From Rhizopus sp. PT2906 (taxonomy: Eukaryota > Mucoromycota > Mucoromycetes > Mucorales > Rhizopodaceae), in the NCBI GenBank assembly GCA_025529335.1, contig JAMYHX010000256.1, positions 1 through 59,349 on the forward strand: a stretch of 59,349 nt of DNA. Reading direction: 5' to 3'. The translations under genes were made by a program, and so were the position numbers. The notes below the pieces were generated by a model that was not told where the DNA came from, did not search any database, and worked only from the letters and a program-made list of their open reading frames with translations. Every line of letters starts with the position of its first letter. Within the stretch, counting starts at the first letter, position 1. This document shows, piece after piece, positions 1-12,410 of the stretch.

Positions 1-96
1 CAATTTGTCAGCAAGCGAAATCAACCAATGGTAAACGTGACAATAGAATTTAACGATCGCGAATTTTACTCTTGGCAGCAGTGTCAATAATTTTTG
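1..96 (-). repeat. 5' end of a Tc1/IS630-type transposon copy running out of the window
   Basis: The reverse complement matches 5795-5890 closely (roughly 85 percent by eye), including the shared core gccaagagtaaaattcgc and a second core around ttcgcttgct. At 5.8 kb this sequence lies immediately 5' of a broken transposase, so this copy should be the 5' end of a sister element whose body lies left of base 1. The match stops near base 96. Confidence 0.7.
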
Positions 97-1129
97 GAAA
101 AACTGTATAACCTCTCTCGTCAATTAACTCTTCAGTGGCCGTTCATACCGTTTTTATCCAGTAAATTTATCTCAAAAGGTAGCTGTTGACCGCTCCAGGG
201 CGTGACGCATTAGGAGGCTGCGTGGATTCGTAATCATGCTCAAACTAAAACTGTGTCTTTAAAATAAAGTGGCATAGAGAAGATGGGATGGACGTTTTTT
301 GCTCAAAAAAAAAAATACTCGCCAATGGACAATTCTTAGGAAAAATAAGTGTATAGAAAATGTCTTGGATGTCCTCAACAGCCATTGAATGAAGGGGATT
401 CTAATTGTATTAGAAAACTGCCGTATATATCATTCTCACCTCATCATTGATCTTGTTGAGAACTGTTGCTCCTTCCCCTCCTTGTTCTCCTTTCCTAAAA
501 ATCCAAATTAAACTCTGTTGGGCAAAAACTGAAGCAGTACATAAGAAGAAATCCCCCTTAGCAAAAGAGAAAATTCAACTGACATAATCAGAGTGAGGCC
601 ACTTCAACTGTGGCTCCTGAAGGTCGTAGAGGATGAATTAGAAGTTATGTATCCTATTGAGATAAATAACAATAAAAGTATTGTTTATTGCTATTGAAGC
701 TCATTTTTTATTCAAAAAGGAAGCACTTACATACCAAGCGCGTTATTACTACTACTATTATTATTATTATTATTATTTCTATTATTGCAATTCAGGGTAT
801 CGTTTTAATTCATTTTGAATGTGTCACAGTAAAGAGAATACATAAAATATCTCCTGAATTCATTCTATTGTTCTCCTCTTTTTAATATTTGCTCTTTCCT
901 TCTATTCGCATCACTGTCATTATTATTATTGTCGTCAATGTGAAAAGATGTCTAAAGGGCTAATAAGCAAGCATATAGAGAAGAGTTGTTGGGAAAAACG
1001 TATAACCATCATGAATATCAAACCCTATTTCAATAAACTCTCCTTTTCTTTGTATCCCTTTTTATTTCGTCTCTTTTTTATATTTCTTTCTTTCTCTTTT
1101 CTTTTTTCCCTTCTTTCAATTGTGTATAT
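97..1129. other. Intergenic, no gene seen
   Basis: No convincing coding signal was found. There is an (ATT)n microsatellite near 747-777 and a T/C-rich tract just before the ATG at 1130, as expected for the promoter of the SH3 gene. Confidence 0.6.
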
Positions 1130-2286
1130 ATGATTTTCTATTTGATATTATTGTTACTCTTTTATACTCAATACATTGATTGCCAACAATGCTTACCGCT
1201 CAAAGGATCTAAAGCCTGTCCACTATTCAGCAAGATATCTATTCCATTAGATGACACTACAACTTATTCTTGGCTAACCAACGTGTCGAATGTTAATGAT
1301 TTTGACCGGGAACTATTCAACTATGTCAATTCACCCCTCTTTTGGAATCAAGAGCTTAATTGTGCTCAATCGATTCAAGATACTCCCAAATATGCACTCA
1401 GCTTTACATGTGCAACCATCGTGTCCAGACTAGCTTCTTCATGCAACACTGACACAGCCATCCTGCCACTCTGCCAACACACGTGTGATTCCTTTTCGAA
1501 ATCAATACAGACTCTAGTTCAGTCTCATAATAGCACATGCAGTCTAGCATCGACAGATATAGCTTCTTTCTGTGAAACAGATCCTGTATTTGACGGTCTG
1601 CCCTCGGCCCACTGTATATCGGGTTTTGACAATGAGCGTCAATTGTGTGGTAAATAAGCTATAGATGCCATACATTTAAATGGCTTACGACTCTTTATAG
1701 AAAGCAAGGATGCAGCTGTATGCAAATATTGTGATTGTCCTTCTAGATACAACAATCTAGTCTCTACGCCACTTGCCATCACCATGGTTACTGTTGTGAG
1801 CCTAGTGATTTGTGCCAGTCTGTTGATCTTTTTGTACTTTAGATGTTATAAACAACGCATCACTCATCTCAAGCTTACATCATCAGCCTCATTAGTCAAA
1901 GTGATCAACGAACCACATGCGGGCCATGTAAATGATTTTTCTGTGGATGAAAAAAGCTTATCCGACATAAAAGGACATGTCTTTCAAGTGAATTCAATAG
2001 AAGAGCAGTACGTTAGAGCAATTTATTCATTTACAGTGCCAAATCATTCAGATGAACTACAACTGCTTACAGGTGATATCCTTAGGATGTACTATTATTT
2101 TGATGATGGGTGGGCAATTGGTAATATAAGCTTCTTTTATTGTGATTGTATGGTTTAAACATTTTTTTTTCTTTAGGAGATAACCTTGTCTCAGGTCAAA
2201 GAGGTCTGTTTCCACTCCTTTGTGTCGTTCATCTATCGCCTACAGAAGTACATGAATTAATAAAATCATCCGAAAACACAGACTGA
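1130..2286 (+). CDS. Membrane-anchored SH3-domain protein with Cys-rich ectodomain
   Basis: Three exons: 1130-1649, 1701-2120, 2177-2286 (introns 51 and 56 bp, GT-AG), giving 349 aa. Residues 1-19 form a signal peptide. About 170 residues follow with at least a dozen cysteines, spaced somewhat like a frizzled-type Cys-rich domain. One transmembrane segment (ITMVTVVSLVICASLLIFLY) comes next, then a cytosolic tail ending in an SH3 domain of about 55 residues (ALYSF-like YSFTVP, DELQL, GDIL, DDGWAIG, GQRGLFP). Single-pass SH3 proteins in fungi act as cell-surface scaffolds (Fus1- or Sho1-like), but the ligand here is unknown. The stop is 109 bp from the stop of the convergent CINP-like gene. The C-terminal half of the SH3 domain lies in exon 3, which is only 110 bp. 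Confidence 0.85.
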
Positions 2287-2395
2287 GAATATACACAAAT
2301 GTATATGCTCTTTTATTCTTTGTAACATAGCCAGCTAAAAGTAAAGAAAGAGAAAGGAAGAAAGAGAGATCATGTAATATAAATAAATAAACGTC

Positions 2396-2987
2396 CTAAA
2401 AATTCTTTATCCTCTGTTGTATCTCATCATCAAGATAAGACTCTGCTTTCCATAAAGCAATACTTCCTGCCAGATGCTGCTGTGTTGCAAATCCTTCCGT
2501 ACTCACAATACCTCTAATACACTCCTAATGATTGATCAGCTATATGAATCATCCATTACTTTTTTTTGAGAGTTTACTTTCACCATGAATTCTTGATCGT
2601 ACATGTCCACACAGTATCGCATCAAGTTGATATTTTCGGGTATCTTGGCCGTATCGTCCCTTTCAATAACCTGCTCTAAGCCCAAAACATTGACCGCAGA
2701 TGCATATTCTTCAAACATGGTTCCCAGCACTTGTTTGACTATTGATATATGAGTCTATATATATATTCGTCGCAGGTAACCCCTCTTACATTCTTCTACA
2801 ATCGCGTCAAGATCTGTTGATGACTGTCCTAAAACCTGTTGCGATAAGCACTGTTCACCTTTATCGTTCAGTTTTGCCCATTGATTCAGACTAGAATAAG
2901 AGAGAAAGTAAAAAAAGAAAGAAGGAAGAAGACAAGTGTTAATTACCATTCCTTGAATTTAGTCAATGAAATGGTCGCAGTGGTCAT
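2396..2987 (-). CDS. Small CINP-like protein (tentative)
   Basis: Four exons on the minus strand: 2987-2947, 2890-2781, 2738-2578, 2524-2396, all phases consistent, giving 146 aa. The start is the ATG at 2987 in MTTATISL. The N-terminal motif QWAKLNDKG and the C-terminal order MYDQEF-mvK, then HLAGSIALWKAESYLDDEI, recall the human CDK2-interacting protein CINP (KWETLNDAG near the N-terminus; LEMYRKEL and a W-x-YV-x-D tract near the C-terminus). This likeness is from memory, is weak, and could be coincidental. CINP in animals acts in replication checkpoint signalling and ribosome biogenesis. Exon 2 uses a GTTACC donor, the least typical site in the model. The gene itself looks real; the name is a hypothesis. 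Confidence 0.6.
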
Positions 2988-3488
2988 TTTAGAGGAGGGA
3001 AAGAAAAGAAAAGGAAAAAAAAATGAGAGGAATCAATTTAAGCCTGTACAACTGTATGCATTTTGTCTAAACTCGTGCAATTTAACTTGATTTTTACTGT
3101 TAAATCACTCCCCAAAAACAAAGTCGTACCCCCACTCATACTGAAGCCCTACTACTGATAAAAATAGAAGCCATGCTTTGTCTAGAAATCTCTGTGCGAA
3201 AAAAAAAAAAATAGAGTTGTGGCACAAGATATCTTTAAATAGTGCAGAAGCCACTGATAAAGAAATATCAAACAGGTCGATATCCCTTATCTCTAGAGAA
3301 GTGGTATCCATAACAACTACTATCCATTGCACTCTTACGTTAGTATTGATTGTAACTCAAAATAATAAATTAAATAATGGGTCTAAAAAGTTAATGCGTT
3401 TTATATACGAACGAATTCATTATCAGGACAAAAACACGAATCTCCAGATAGGTTACCGCCTGCGACTATTGATTTTCTTTGAACCTTT
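2988..3488. other. Intergenic between CINP-like gene and PEX3
   Basis: Promoter of the CINP-like gene plus the 3' flank of PEX3. It is purine-rich with a run of A at about 3199-3210. Open frames here are short and without family features. Confidence 0.6.
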
Positions 3489-5104
3489 TCATGCATCAAT
3501 TTCTGAGTCATATTGGGTATAAATCACTGCTGAGAACGCTTGAAGTTCTTTAATATAAGCAAATGCCTTACAAAAAGAAAACGTTAGGATAGAAGAGATA
3601 CAATCAAGTAACCTTACATTAAGATATTCATTTCCAGCAATAACCAAGTGAGCTTGACGACTGATGATAGGTAATAGCTTAGCAAGTGTTAATGATTTCT
3701 CTTGAGATTGTGCTTCTTGTTCTTGCGAAACTTCTTGTATGCTGGGAACAGTAGGTTCCAAATCAGGCAAAAGTGATTTTACAAATGCATGATGATCAAA
3801 TATAGCAAATACTTCATTTAAGCAACTGTTCAATACTTGATGAAAGTCAGAGCTATTTGATATGAGTTAAAAATAAGTCTCTTTATGTGATAGTTTACCT
3901 ATCGATATAATCCTTTGTCTCATCTAATAATTTACGTAAAGTGATGGTAGATGTCTCCTGCTGATGAACACTATCTCCAAACCCTGCCTGAGTGAGATAT
4001 TCCAATTCTTCCTCTTCTGTCTCTGGTAACATCCAAGTACGATAGCTTTTTAAAGGATTAATTTAACATACAAATACACAAATAAATATGCATACCTAAT
4101 AGGTTCATCATTCTGGTCATATTCAATGCGCTTTCTAAGCTTTTGCACCAATTCATCTGCGTCACGGTAGCTGAAAGATTGTTTAAGAGAAATACTATTA
4201 AATAGTTTAGCTGAAATCTAAATGAGACAAGACCTTATTCTTACCCAGAGACAACCTCATCCACAGCTTCCTCGACTCTTTTAGCACACTGCTTCCATCC
4301 ACGATGGATCAACCACCAAGATGCGCTCAAGAACATATGTTCAGTCTGAGGGTTAAGATAACCTGCATCTGCCTGTTGTCCTTCTTGTTGCAGGCGTATG
4401 GTAGGTTCACTCTTGTTCAAGACAGAGACAGACCACATATATGTAAACCGACCAAGGAGATTCAACTGAATGTGTGTGAGCAAGGTAAGAAAAGTGATCG
4501 AGTAAATAGACGTAAACGTGCGTACGAAGCTCTTTAGCTTTATGTCTTCCCAGATCAATTGTTTTTGTTTTTTATCCAAAATACCCGGTGGAAGAGTCGC
4601 GTTACTATCCTCTGAGTGTTCAGAGGTAGATAAACTGACAATACTAGAATCCAAGGTGTTATTTGCGCCTTCCTCTTGTTGATCTACCTCCTTTTCCTCC
4701 TTGATCACGTATGCCATTTCTCTTTCTTCCTTTAATTTCTTTTCCACTTTTTCTAAATCTCTTGATTTCTGAAGTTTTGCCCATTCAGCTTCAATATTCA
4801 GTTCGTCTAATATTTGTTGACCCAAAGTAGGCAAGAGTGACAGGACAGTGAATACACAGTCATTTTGATTTTGTTGGAATCGACGTTTTAGACTAGGAAA
4901 AACAATAAGTACACTATCAATCGAACTTTTTTCTTTTTACTTTTCTTTGGCCAGTCTCTCGGCCGTTGCCTTTTCTTGCATATCTCTTATTTTTGTTGCA
5001 GCATATTTACCAGCAAGGTAACTTCCTCCTGCAATAGCAGTAGTAATAAAGATTCCCTTTCTGTGTCGTTTGATATAATCCTTGACAGACGTGATCAATG
5101 TCAT
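3489..5104 (-). CDS. PEX3: Peroxisomal biogenesis factor 3
   Basis: Six exons: 5104-4941, 4892-4245, 4170-4096, 4045-3899, 3852-3618, 3566-3489, giving 448 aa, the usual PEX3 length. The N-terminus MTLITSVKDYIKRHRKG is followed by a short hydrophobic, glycine-containing membrane anchor (GIFITTAIAGGSYLAGKYAA), the peroxisomal targeting and anchor region of the family. Downstream are the family-typical stretches NDCVFTVLSLLPTLG, LNLLGRFTY, SWWLIHRGW and the C-terminal ELQAFSAVIYT. PEX3 anchors PEX19 at the peroxisome or ER membrane and seeds insertion of peroxisomal membrane proteins. Introns are 47-74 bp. The last intron carries a clean CTAAC branch site. Confidence 0.93.
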
Positions 5105-5794
5105 TAGTAATAAAAAAGGGTTATTTTCTCACATGCAAAAAAAAGATTACCTTAAATAGTTGATCAAAAAAGGAAAGGGAGATTGAAATTCAGATCTCAA
5201 CAGAAGGACAATACAACATCGTTATACACTCTTTCCGGAAAGTAAATTCGCCTGTGATCGAAAATAAATACACCCATGGTGAGAACAAAATTCATGTTGC
5301 ATGAAATGTAAATTCGTCGTCGCCAAGAATATTTTCGTAATATTAACAGATGGGCTGTCTTGGAGTTGAAATTAACTTAAGTGTTCAAAGATTCACAAAT
5401 CAAAGCTAGCCTGTCCTCATGGTCCTTGCTCTGACTCGCTTGTCCCGCCCTCTTTGCTCTCTGGCGTGTATATCTGGAACGTTCTCCCAATTGCCTCTTC
5501 TTGTGCTCTGGGTTCTCTTTGTCCTCCGTTCCTTTTTTTTGTTTAAACTATCCTGGGTAGTTATCGCTACTCTCCCCAGAATACACCTTGGTGGTAAGTA
5601 AGACTAATATTAGGATATATGCTCTAATACTAACATATGTTTCTCTCTTTTTTCTACATATAAACTCATTATCTCTCTCTCTTTTGACATAATGTCGTTT
5701 TATTCAAACATATTTTTCTTTGTCGTCTTTTTACGCAAATAGTTTTTTTATTTTATGACAACATTTTATAAAATTGATGTCAATAATTAATAAA
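5105..5794. other. Intergenic upstream of PEX3
   Basis: Contains the PEX3 promoter. Two short motifs, gtaaattcgcc near 5240 and gtaaattcgtcgtcgccaag near 5310, resemble the terminal sequence of the transposon at 5.8 kb and may be eroded element ends. A pyrimidine-rich segment at 5415-5580 has an open frame but no recognisable product. Confidence 0.5.
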
Positions 5795-6815
5795 AATACA
5801 GTACGCTGTTGCCAAGAGTAAAATTCGCACTTGTTAAATTCTAATGTCACATTAACCATTGGTTGGTTTCGCTTGCTAACAAATTAAATGTCGTATATGT
5901 AGAAACTTTGTCGTGTGTATTAAGCATGAAAACACTGTCAGCTCTCTTTTTTCTTCTCATTAAAAACCGAGTATTACAAAATGAGCTTTCAAATTTTTAT
6001 GAAGACAGGCACGGTAATGCAGTTGATGAGTATGGTAGACCTGAGCCTATGAACTACATCATTGGTGGGGAGCGATATGCTTTAGAAACAGTTAGTTCAC
6101 ACACTCAGTATTTGCATAATCAGCCTCAGGAGAATAATTTCGATGTAGATGTTTGCATGAAGGAGGCGTCGAGTAAGCGAGCATACACACTCTATACGGA
6201 TCAAGACAAAGTTAGATCCTATAAACTGATGTTTGAGTGCTTCAATTGCTGCGAAACGATTAGGTATTCATGTTCGCGCAGCTCAAAGATGGGCTCAAAT
6301 GTACAAAGCAAACCCTGATAGTAATTTTATAAAGCATAAGAAAACCGGTCGCTCGCGTATACTTCAAGAAGAACACAAGCAAGTGATCTTGGAGTACATA
6401 GATGAGAATCCTTCAGTCGCCTTGGAGCAAGTAATGGAGCGACTACTTCAAAAGTTTCAGGATCTCAAGGTCTCTAAAAGCACTGTCTATAATTTTGTAA
6501 GAACTATGTAACTTGTCACTCAAAAAAAGCCCAGTTTCAGCCTATAGATAGGAACAGTGGAGAAAAAATTCAGGAGCGTTTTGACTAGGTTCGTAAGTGG
6601 AAGTGTACAGACATGGACTTTGCTTGTAGATGCACCAATCCATACTGTAGACCCGCCATGGCAGCACCAGATAGATATTGCTTATGGAACAGGGATGTTA
6701 CTGCTTGCCTCAACTACATACACATCCCTCATGGGCTTCGACGTAATGGCATGGTTTCTCATAGGTTTCGCCGGGCTGCTGTTGCTCCTACAAGACGTTG
6801 AAGAAGAGTGAACGA
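5795..6815 (+). mobile_element. Degenerate Tc1/IS630-type DNA transposon
   Basis: The 5' end (5795-5890) is shared in inverted orientation with the window start. It begins after a TA-rich stretch with tacagtacgctgttgcc, as for a Tc1/mariner-like terminal repeat. A broken transposase follows. No matching 3' terminal repeat was found after 6800, so the element looks 3'-truncated as well as mutated. Confidence 0.7.
5926..6805 (+). pseudogene. Broken transposase (HTH plus partial DDE domain)
   Basis: The first part of the frame (to about 6230) is acidic and lacks a recognised domain. After a +1 frame change near 6232 comes a helix-turn-helix region (SIAAKRLGIHVRAAQRW), then a second HTH-like half (ENPSVALEQVMERL, VSKSTVYNF) typical of Tc1/IS630 transposases. 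The frame then breaks again near 6511. A further segment in another frame contains a TAG at about 6574-6588, followed by KWKCTDMDF and a remnant of the block that precedes the catalytic acidic residue (LRRNGMVSHRF, like an R-x-x-W-S motif). At least three disruptions make it non-functional. No intact copy is present in the window. Confidence 0.75.
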
Positions 6816-8073
6816 TCAAGAGCAACCAAGAACTAGAATACGCATAGGCAGTTCTCCGTCCTAGTTATCGCTAGGACACATCTATATGCCTTCGGGATAA
6901 GTTACATATAATAATTTTCTTACATAACTAATTGTATAATTCTTTATATTCTCTCTTCTTCGTGCTTATTACTCTCATTTGTATGTCGTCTCCTTTTGCG
7001 TCAATCATTTTTTTCATGCACGTCCTAATTTTATCCTCTTTCTGAAATATATTTTAATAAAACAGTGGTTAGTGCTATTTAGATGGAGTATCAGCTACAT
7101 CAGTAATAGAATCAATATGTTCCATTGTTATGAAAATGATAACGATGTATCTCACAGTCAACTGATCTTTTTTTTTTGAAAACGCTGGTTGCTTTGATAT
7201 GTACCAACGCTCACTTTGATTCAACATGTTCTAGTGGTAAGTCTTTAAGAAACGTAAATATTAAAGTAAAAAAGAAGACTCAAAGGGACCTATGCGAATT
7301 TGATAGCATATATAAAAGATATTGATCTTTATCTTCTTGAATGAGACAGAAAAACAAAGCAAACCAAGAGAGAAAACAACCAAGGTCAACATCATATATA
7401 TTCAATGAGTAGCATTTATACATACAATTCTGCTGAAAGGAGCTGCAGCTAAGCTTGAATGGCAAAACTAGAATGCGGTTGGTACTTCCTACACTCACAC
7501 ATAGTAAGTTTATTACGTGAGCTGACTAGAGCTCTTATATGTAGCCATGCCAGGACCTGACACTGCCTACTAAAGAGAGAGCTATGGATAAGAAGATAAA
7601 GATGTAAAACAGAGGATTACAGCTTTATTACAGCACATGCATAGTCTTTCATAAGAGCGTCTGCAGCAGGTCTGCTAAATAAAGCTGGAATTTGATATTT
7701 CTATTTCTCTCTTATACACGTTTAAGGGGCGTTCACACTTTGATATGTTATTAGTACTTTAATGCATAGAATAGGAGCGCCTTTGGAGCCATAAACATAA
7801 GACCTATTTAATGGAATATACACTCTGGCTATAATTTGCTTTCACGCTTCATCATCAAGAGCGAGTCAAGACGGTGATGAGGGTTAAAGAATCATGATGC
7901 TTAGTTTGCATTTTTGTGAAAAAAAAAAATAATTACGTCATTTATTGGTGACTTTGGTGGAGTCCTGCGAACTGGATTACGTGTCATGAACTTAAAAGAC
8001 ATATATTCCATCCTTTTCTTTTTTCCTTTTCCTTTTTTTTTCTTTTTCTTTATCGAAATAATACAATCACATA
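6816..8073. other. Long intergenic region upstream of CDC48
   Basis: 1.26 kb with no family-like frame on either strand. The last 100 bp before the CDC48 ATG are T/C-rich, as in strong fungal promoters. Possible untranslated or noncoding transcription between 7200 and 7750 cannot be judged from sequence. Confidence 0.55.
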
Positions 8074-10772
8074 ATGACCAGTGACCACAAACATAAGCTG
8101 ATGTAAGTTAATTGAGGGACAGATATTAAAAAGAGAAAGAGAGAAGAAGGGTTATTGACTTGTGCTATAGTCCAAACTCTGAGGTTCCAGATCAACCTGA
8201 GGTCGATCCTAGCCATGATCCCGCCACTGCCATTTTACGTCGTAAAGCTGCACCCAACAAGTTGATGGTAGACGATGCTACCAATGATGACAACTCTGTG
8301 ATCACTCTTTCAGCTGCCACAATGGAAAAACTTCAACTGTTTAGAGGCGATACCGTTATTGTAAAGGGAAAGAAGAGAAGAGATACTGTACTCATCGTCT
8401 TGGCTGATGATGATATGGAGGATAACAAGGCTAGAATTAACAAAGGTATGCATACCACTTACTGTGCTGCGCCTTCACAGACAATAATTAATCTATCCTT
8501 GTAGTTGTCCGTAACAACTTGCGTGTTCGTCTTGGTGATGTGATCACACTTCATCCTTGTCCTGATATCAAATACGGTAAGCGTATTCACGTCTTGCCTA
8601 TCGATGATACCGTTGAAGGCTTAAGTGGTAATCTATTTGATACCTTCTTGAAGCCCTATTTCTTGGAAGCATACAGACCAGTTCGCAAGGGAGATACTTT
8701 CCTTGTTCGTGGTGGTATGAGAGCAGTCGAATTCAAGGTTGTCGAAACAGACCCTGAACCTTACTGTATTGTAAGTATACACAATGCTCTTCTTTGCCCA
8801 TTTTATTCATCTTTTACAGGTTGCACAAGATACAGTTATTCATTGCGAAGGTGATCCTATCAAGCGTGAAGACGAAGAACAGAGCTTGAATGAAGTCGGT
8901 TATGACGATATCGGTGGTGTTCGTAAACAAATGGCACAAATTCGTGAATTGGTTGAGCTCCCTCTTCGTCACCCTCAATTGTTCAAGTCTATCGGTATCA
9001 AGCCTCCCCGTGGTATCCTCATGTTTGGTCCTCCTGGTACAGGTAAAACCTTGATTGCTCGTGCCGTAGCCAATGAAACTGGTGCTTTCTTCTTCTTAAT
9101 CAACGGTCCTGAAATCATGTCCAAGATGGCTGGTGAATCTGAAAGCAATTTACGTAAAGCATTTGAAGAAGCAGAAAAGAATGCTCCCTCTATCATTTTT
9201 ATTGATGAAATTGATGCTATTGCTCCCAAGCGTGAAAAGGTAAACAATAATACGACATCTCAATTAAAATGTCTAACTTTCATTTAGACCAATGGTGAAG
9301 TCGAACGTCGTGTCGTGTCACAATTGCTCACCTTGATGGACGGTATGAAGGCTCGTTCTAACGTCGTTGTAATCGCTGCTACCAACAGACCCAACTCTAT
9401 TGATCCTGCTCTTCGTCGTTTCGGACGTTTCGATCGTGAAGTCGACATTGGTATTCCTGACCCCACCGGTCGTCTTGAAATTCTCCGTATTCATACCAAG
9501 AACATGAAACTAGACGATGACGTTGATTTGGAACAAATCGCTTCTGAGACACACGGTTATGTAGGTGCTGATCTTGCTTCGCTTTGCTCTGAAGCTGCCA
9601 TGCAACAGATTCGTGAAAAGATGGATCTCATTGACTTGGAAGAAGAAACGATTGATACAGAAGTCTTGGACTCTTTGGCTGTGACTATGGAGAACTTCCG
9701 TTATGCCTTGGGTGTCTCTAATCCTTCTGCTCTTCGTGAAACCGTGGTTGAAGTTCCTACTGTCAAGTGGGACGACATTGGTGGTCTCGAAAATGTCAAG
9801 CAAGAATTACAAGAAACTGTACAGTACCCTGTTGAACATCCCGAAAAGTTCTTAAAGTTTGGTATGAATCCTTCCAAGGGCGTCTTGTTCTATGGTCCTC
9901 CTGGTACCGGTAAAACCTTGTTGGCCAAGGCTATTGCCAATGAATGTCAAGCCAATTTCATCTCTATCAAGGGTCCTGAACTCTTGACCATGTGGTTTGG
10001 TGAGTCTGAAGCCAATGTGCGTGATGTGTTTGATAAAGCCCGTGCTGCTGCACCTTGTGTAATGTTCTTTGATGAATTAGATTCAATCGCCAAGGCCCGT
10101 GGTGGCTCTGTTGGTGATGCTGGAGGTGCTGGTGATCGTGTGCTCAACCAAATCTTGACAGAAATGGATGGTATGAATGCAAAGAAGAACGTGTTTGTCA
10201 TTGGTGCCACCAACAGACCTGATCAAATTGACCCTGCTTTATTACGTCCTGGTCGTCTTGATCAATTGATCTACATTCCTCTTCCTGATGAGAACTCACG
10301 TTTATCTATCTTGAAGGCTACTTTACGTAAATCACCTGTTGCACCTGATGTTGACTTAAACGTTATTGCCAAGCACACTCAAGGTTTCTCTGGTGCTGAT
10401 CTTGCTGAAATTTGTCAAAGAGCTGCCAAATTGGCCATTCGCGAAGATATCGAAAAGGATATTGCTAAAGAAAGAGCTCGTAAGGCTAGAGAAGAAGCTG
10501 GTGAAGATGTTGGTATGGAGGAAGAAGAAGAAGAGAGCCCTGGTTTGATTACTCGTGCTCATTTTGAAGAAGCCATGCGCTTTGCTCGTCGATCAGTGAG
10601 CGATGCAGACATTCGTCGTTATGAAGTCTTTGCTCAAAATCTTCAACAACAACGTGGTTTTGGAACATTCAAATTCCCTGAAGGTTCATCTAGTGGTGGA
10701 CAAGCCATGGATGGTGTCAACACTGAAAGCGGTTTTGGCCAAGAAGGTGGAGATGATGACCTGTACGCATAA
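8074..10772 (+). CDS. CDC48: AAA+ ATPase Cdc48/p97/VCP
   Basis: Five exons: 8074-8102, 8171-8445, 8505-8770, 8820-9239, 9288-10772, giving 824 aa. Exon 1 encodes only MTSDHKHKL plus two bases, and the spliced codon restores LIPNSEVPDQPEVD. Domain order is the N domain (residues 1-200), D1 with Walker A GPPGTGKT at 260-267 and Walker B FIDEIDAIA, then D2 with a second GPPGTGKT, FFDELDSIA, and a C-terminal acidic tail ending DDDLYA, near the classical ending bound by PUB/PUL cofactors. It segregates ubiquitylated proteins in ERAD, chromatin extraction and autophagy, with Ufd1-Npl4 and other adaptors. Length and motifs are fully canonical; the codon choice (CGT, GGT, AAG) suggests high expression. 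Confidence 0.98.
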
Positions 10773-11222
10773 TCTGTATACACAAATAACAAACGCACAT
10801 ATATTCTACACATAAAACATATATAGCTTCAAATCTCTTCCCCCTCTTCTTTTTTTGGTAATAAAAATGTTGAATACTATACACATTGTTGCAAGATAAA
10901 ATGTAGATATTTGTATGAATGATTGTTGTATTGATTGCCACTGTGAGGTTGATCATCGCAAGGATAAATATTTTGAGCACAAGATTTAGGCCTATCCTAT
11001 TTTCTTTTTTCTCTCTCTTTCTTGTTTTTACTGAATGCGATTGAAAGAATTGGCAAGGACCACGCCTTTTGGTTTCCATTTTCCAGAGAATAACAAAAAA
11101 GTCAAGACAGGTAAATTCATAGTTTGATCGTGATTTCAATCTAAAACAGAGTCAAACCTTCAGAAAAACCACCATTGCTTAAAAGAGAAAGATTCAAATT
11201 AACCTCATTTTACTCAACATCA
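10773..11222. other. Intergenic between CDC48 and the SUMO protease gene
   Basis: 3' flank of CDC48 and promoter of the next gene, both on the plus strand. Nothing else seen. Confidence 0.6.
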
Positions 11223-12304
11223 ATGGATTCTCTCGTAAAATCAGAAATTAATCAACATGATAAACCTAAATTAAAACAACAAGAACAAGAACTCGATTCG
11301 GTTACAGACATGTTGAAAGGTCTAAGCTTTGGTCCAGTGACCAATACAGGATATATGCTAGAGGTATGATCTACTATTGTCTTTACCTTCTCTCTCTCAT
11401 ACCTTCTGTGTTAGTTACTCGAACTAAAAAAAGGCATCCTATCTGTAAGTTTGATATGATACATGAGCGAGTGAAATAAGATGATCTGATTCTAAAAGTA
11501 GACCATCTCTCAACCTGATTTCCTTTCCTCAGATTTTGATGATCGTTATGAACAAACAGTGATACCCAAAGAGAAAGAAGAAGTCAAACCATTGACAGAC
11601 CAAGAAAACAAACTGGTCGATAGTGTATTCAAACTAGGACAGCATGGAACACTCTCGGAGTATAAGAATGCGACAGTCGAGTACAAGGATATCTACAAAC
11701 TACGTCCAGAGACGTGGTTAAATGATGAAATTATCAACTTTTATTTTGCTCTTTTAGCAGATCGTGCCAATCATGATCCATCTATGCCAGCAATACACTG
11801 CTTCAGTACTTTCTTTTGCTCGACCTTGAGAGAACAAGGATATGCTAAAGTGAGACGATGGACAAAGAGAGTAAGAAAAAGCATAGATATGCACAACAAA
11901 TATATCTGATTTTTATTGCATAGGTCGATATTTTTTCAAAAGACTTTTTGTTTGTGCCCATCAACAAATCCTATCACTGGGTGCTTGGTGTCATTGATAT
12001 GAAAAATAAAAAGATATCTATTTATGACTCATTGCATGGAAAAGATGATTATACGTTGAAGCTACTGCTGACGTACTTGGAAGAAGAGCATTTGGATAAA
12101 AAGAAGGCACCTTATGATACAAGTGATTGGACACTAGAGTCACCACAAAATATACCAAAGCAGGGAAATGCATACGATTGTGGTGTATTTACATGTGCAT
12201 TTGCCGAAAGAATATCAAGACAGAAGCCTTTGGACTTTACTCAAAACGATATGAACCTGATCCGACGAAGAATGGTGATAAATATATTAAGTAAACACTT
12301 ATAA
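11223..12304 (+). CDS. Ulp1/SENP-type SUMO protease
   Basis: Four exons: 11223-11363, 11415-11444, 11502-11870, 11924-12304, giving 306 aa. Exon 2 is 30 bp. The intron before exon 3 needs the second AG (aaaagtag), because the first would place a TAG in frame. A peptidase C48 domain fills residues 90-306. The catalytic triad is His198 (SYHWVLGVID), Asp215 (SIYDSL) and Cys266 (NAYDCGVF), with the oxyanion Gln260 (KQGN). The motif RPETWLNDEIINFY is the family signature that contacts SUMO. It cleaves SUMO precursors and conjugates. The N-terminus is short compared with yeast Ulp1, so a nuclear-pore targeting region may be missing. Confidence 0.94.
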
Positions 12305-12379
12305 ATAAATCGCTCTTATCTTAGACTGTCACGATTTGCACTAGGTGACAGATTTGTGAGCCCAGCCAAAAATTCATCA

Positions 12380-12410
<31 letters not shown>

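Noticed and set aside
5419..5601. Hydrophobic 60-codon ORF upstream of PEX3
   Set aside because: Arises from a pyrimidine-rich stretch read as Leu/Phe/Ser; no signal of selection is visible.
1..5890. One large transposon bounded by the two inverted ends
   Set aside because: The transposase lies outside the interval on the right side, and three ordinary host genes fill the interval, so two separate copies explain it better.
12382..12410. Poly(A) tail of a processed pseudogene
   Set aside because: No retroposed coding sequence or target-site duplication is visible next to the A run.
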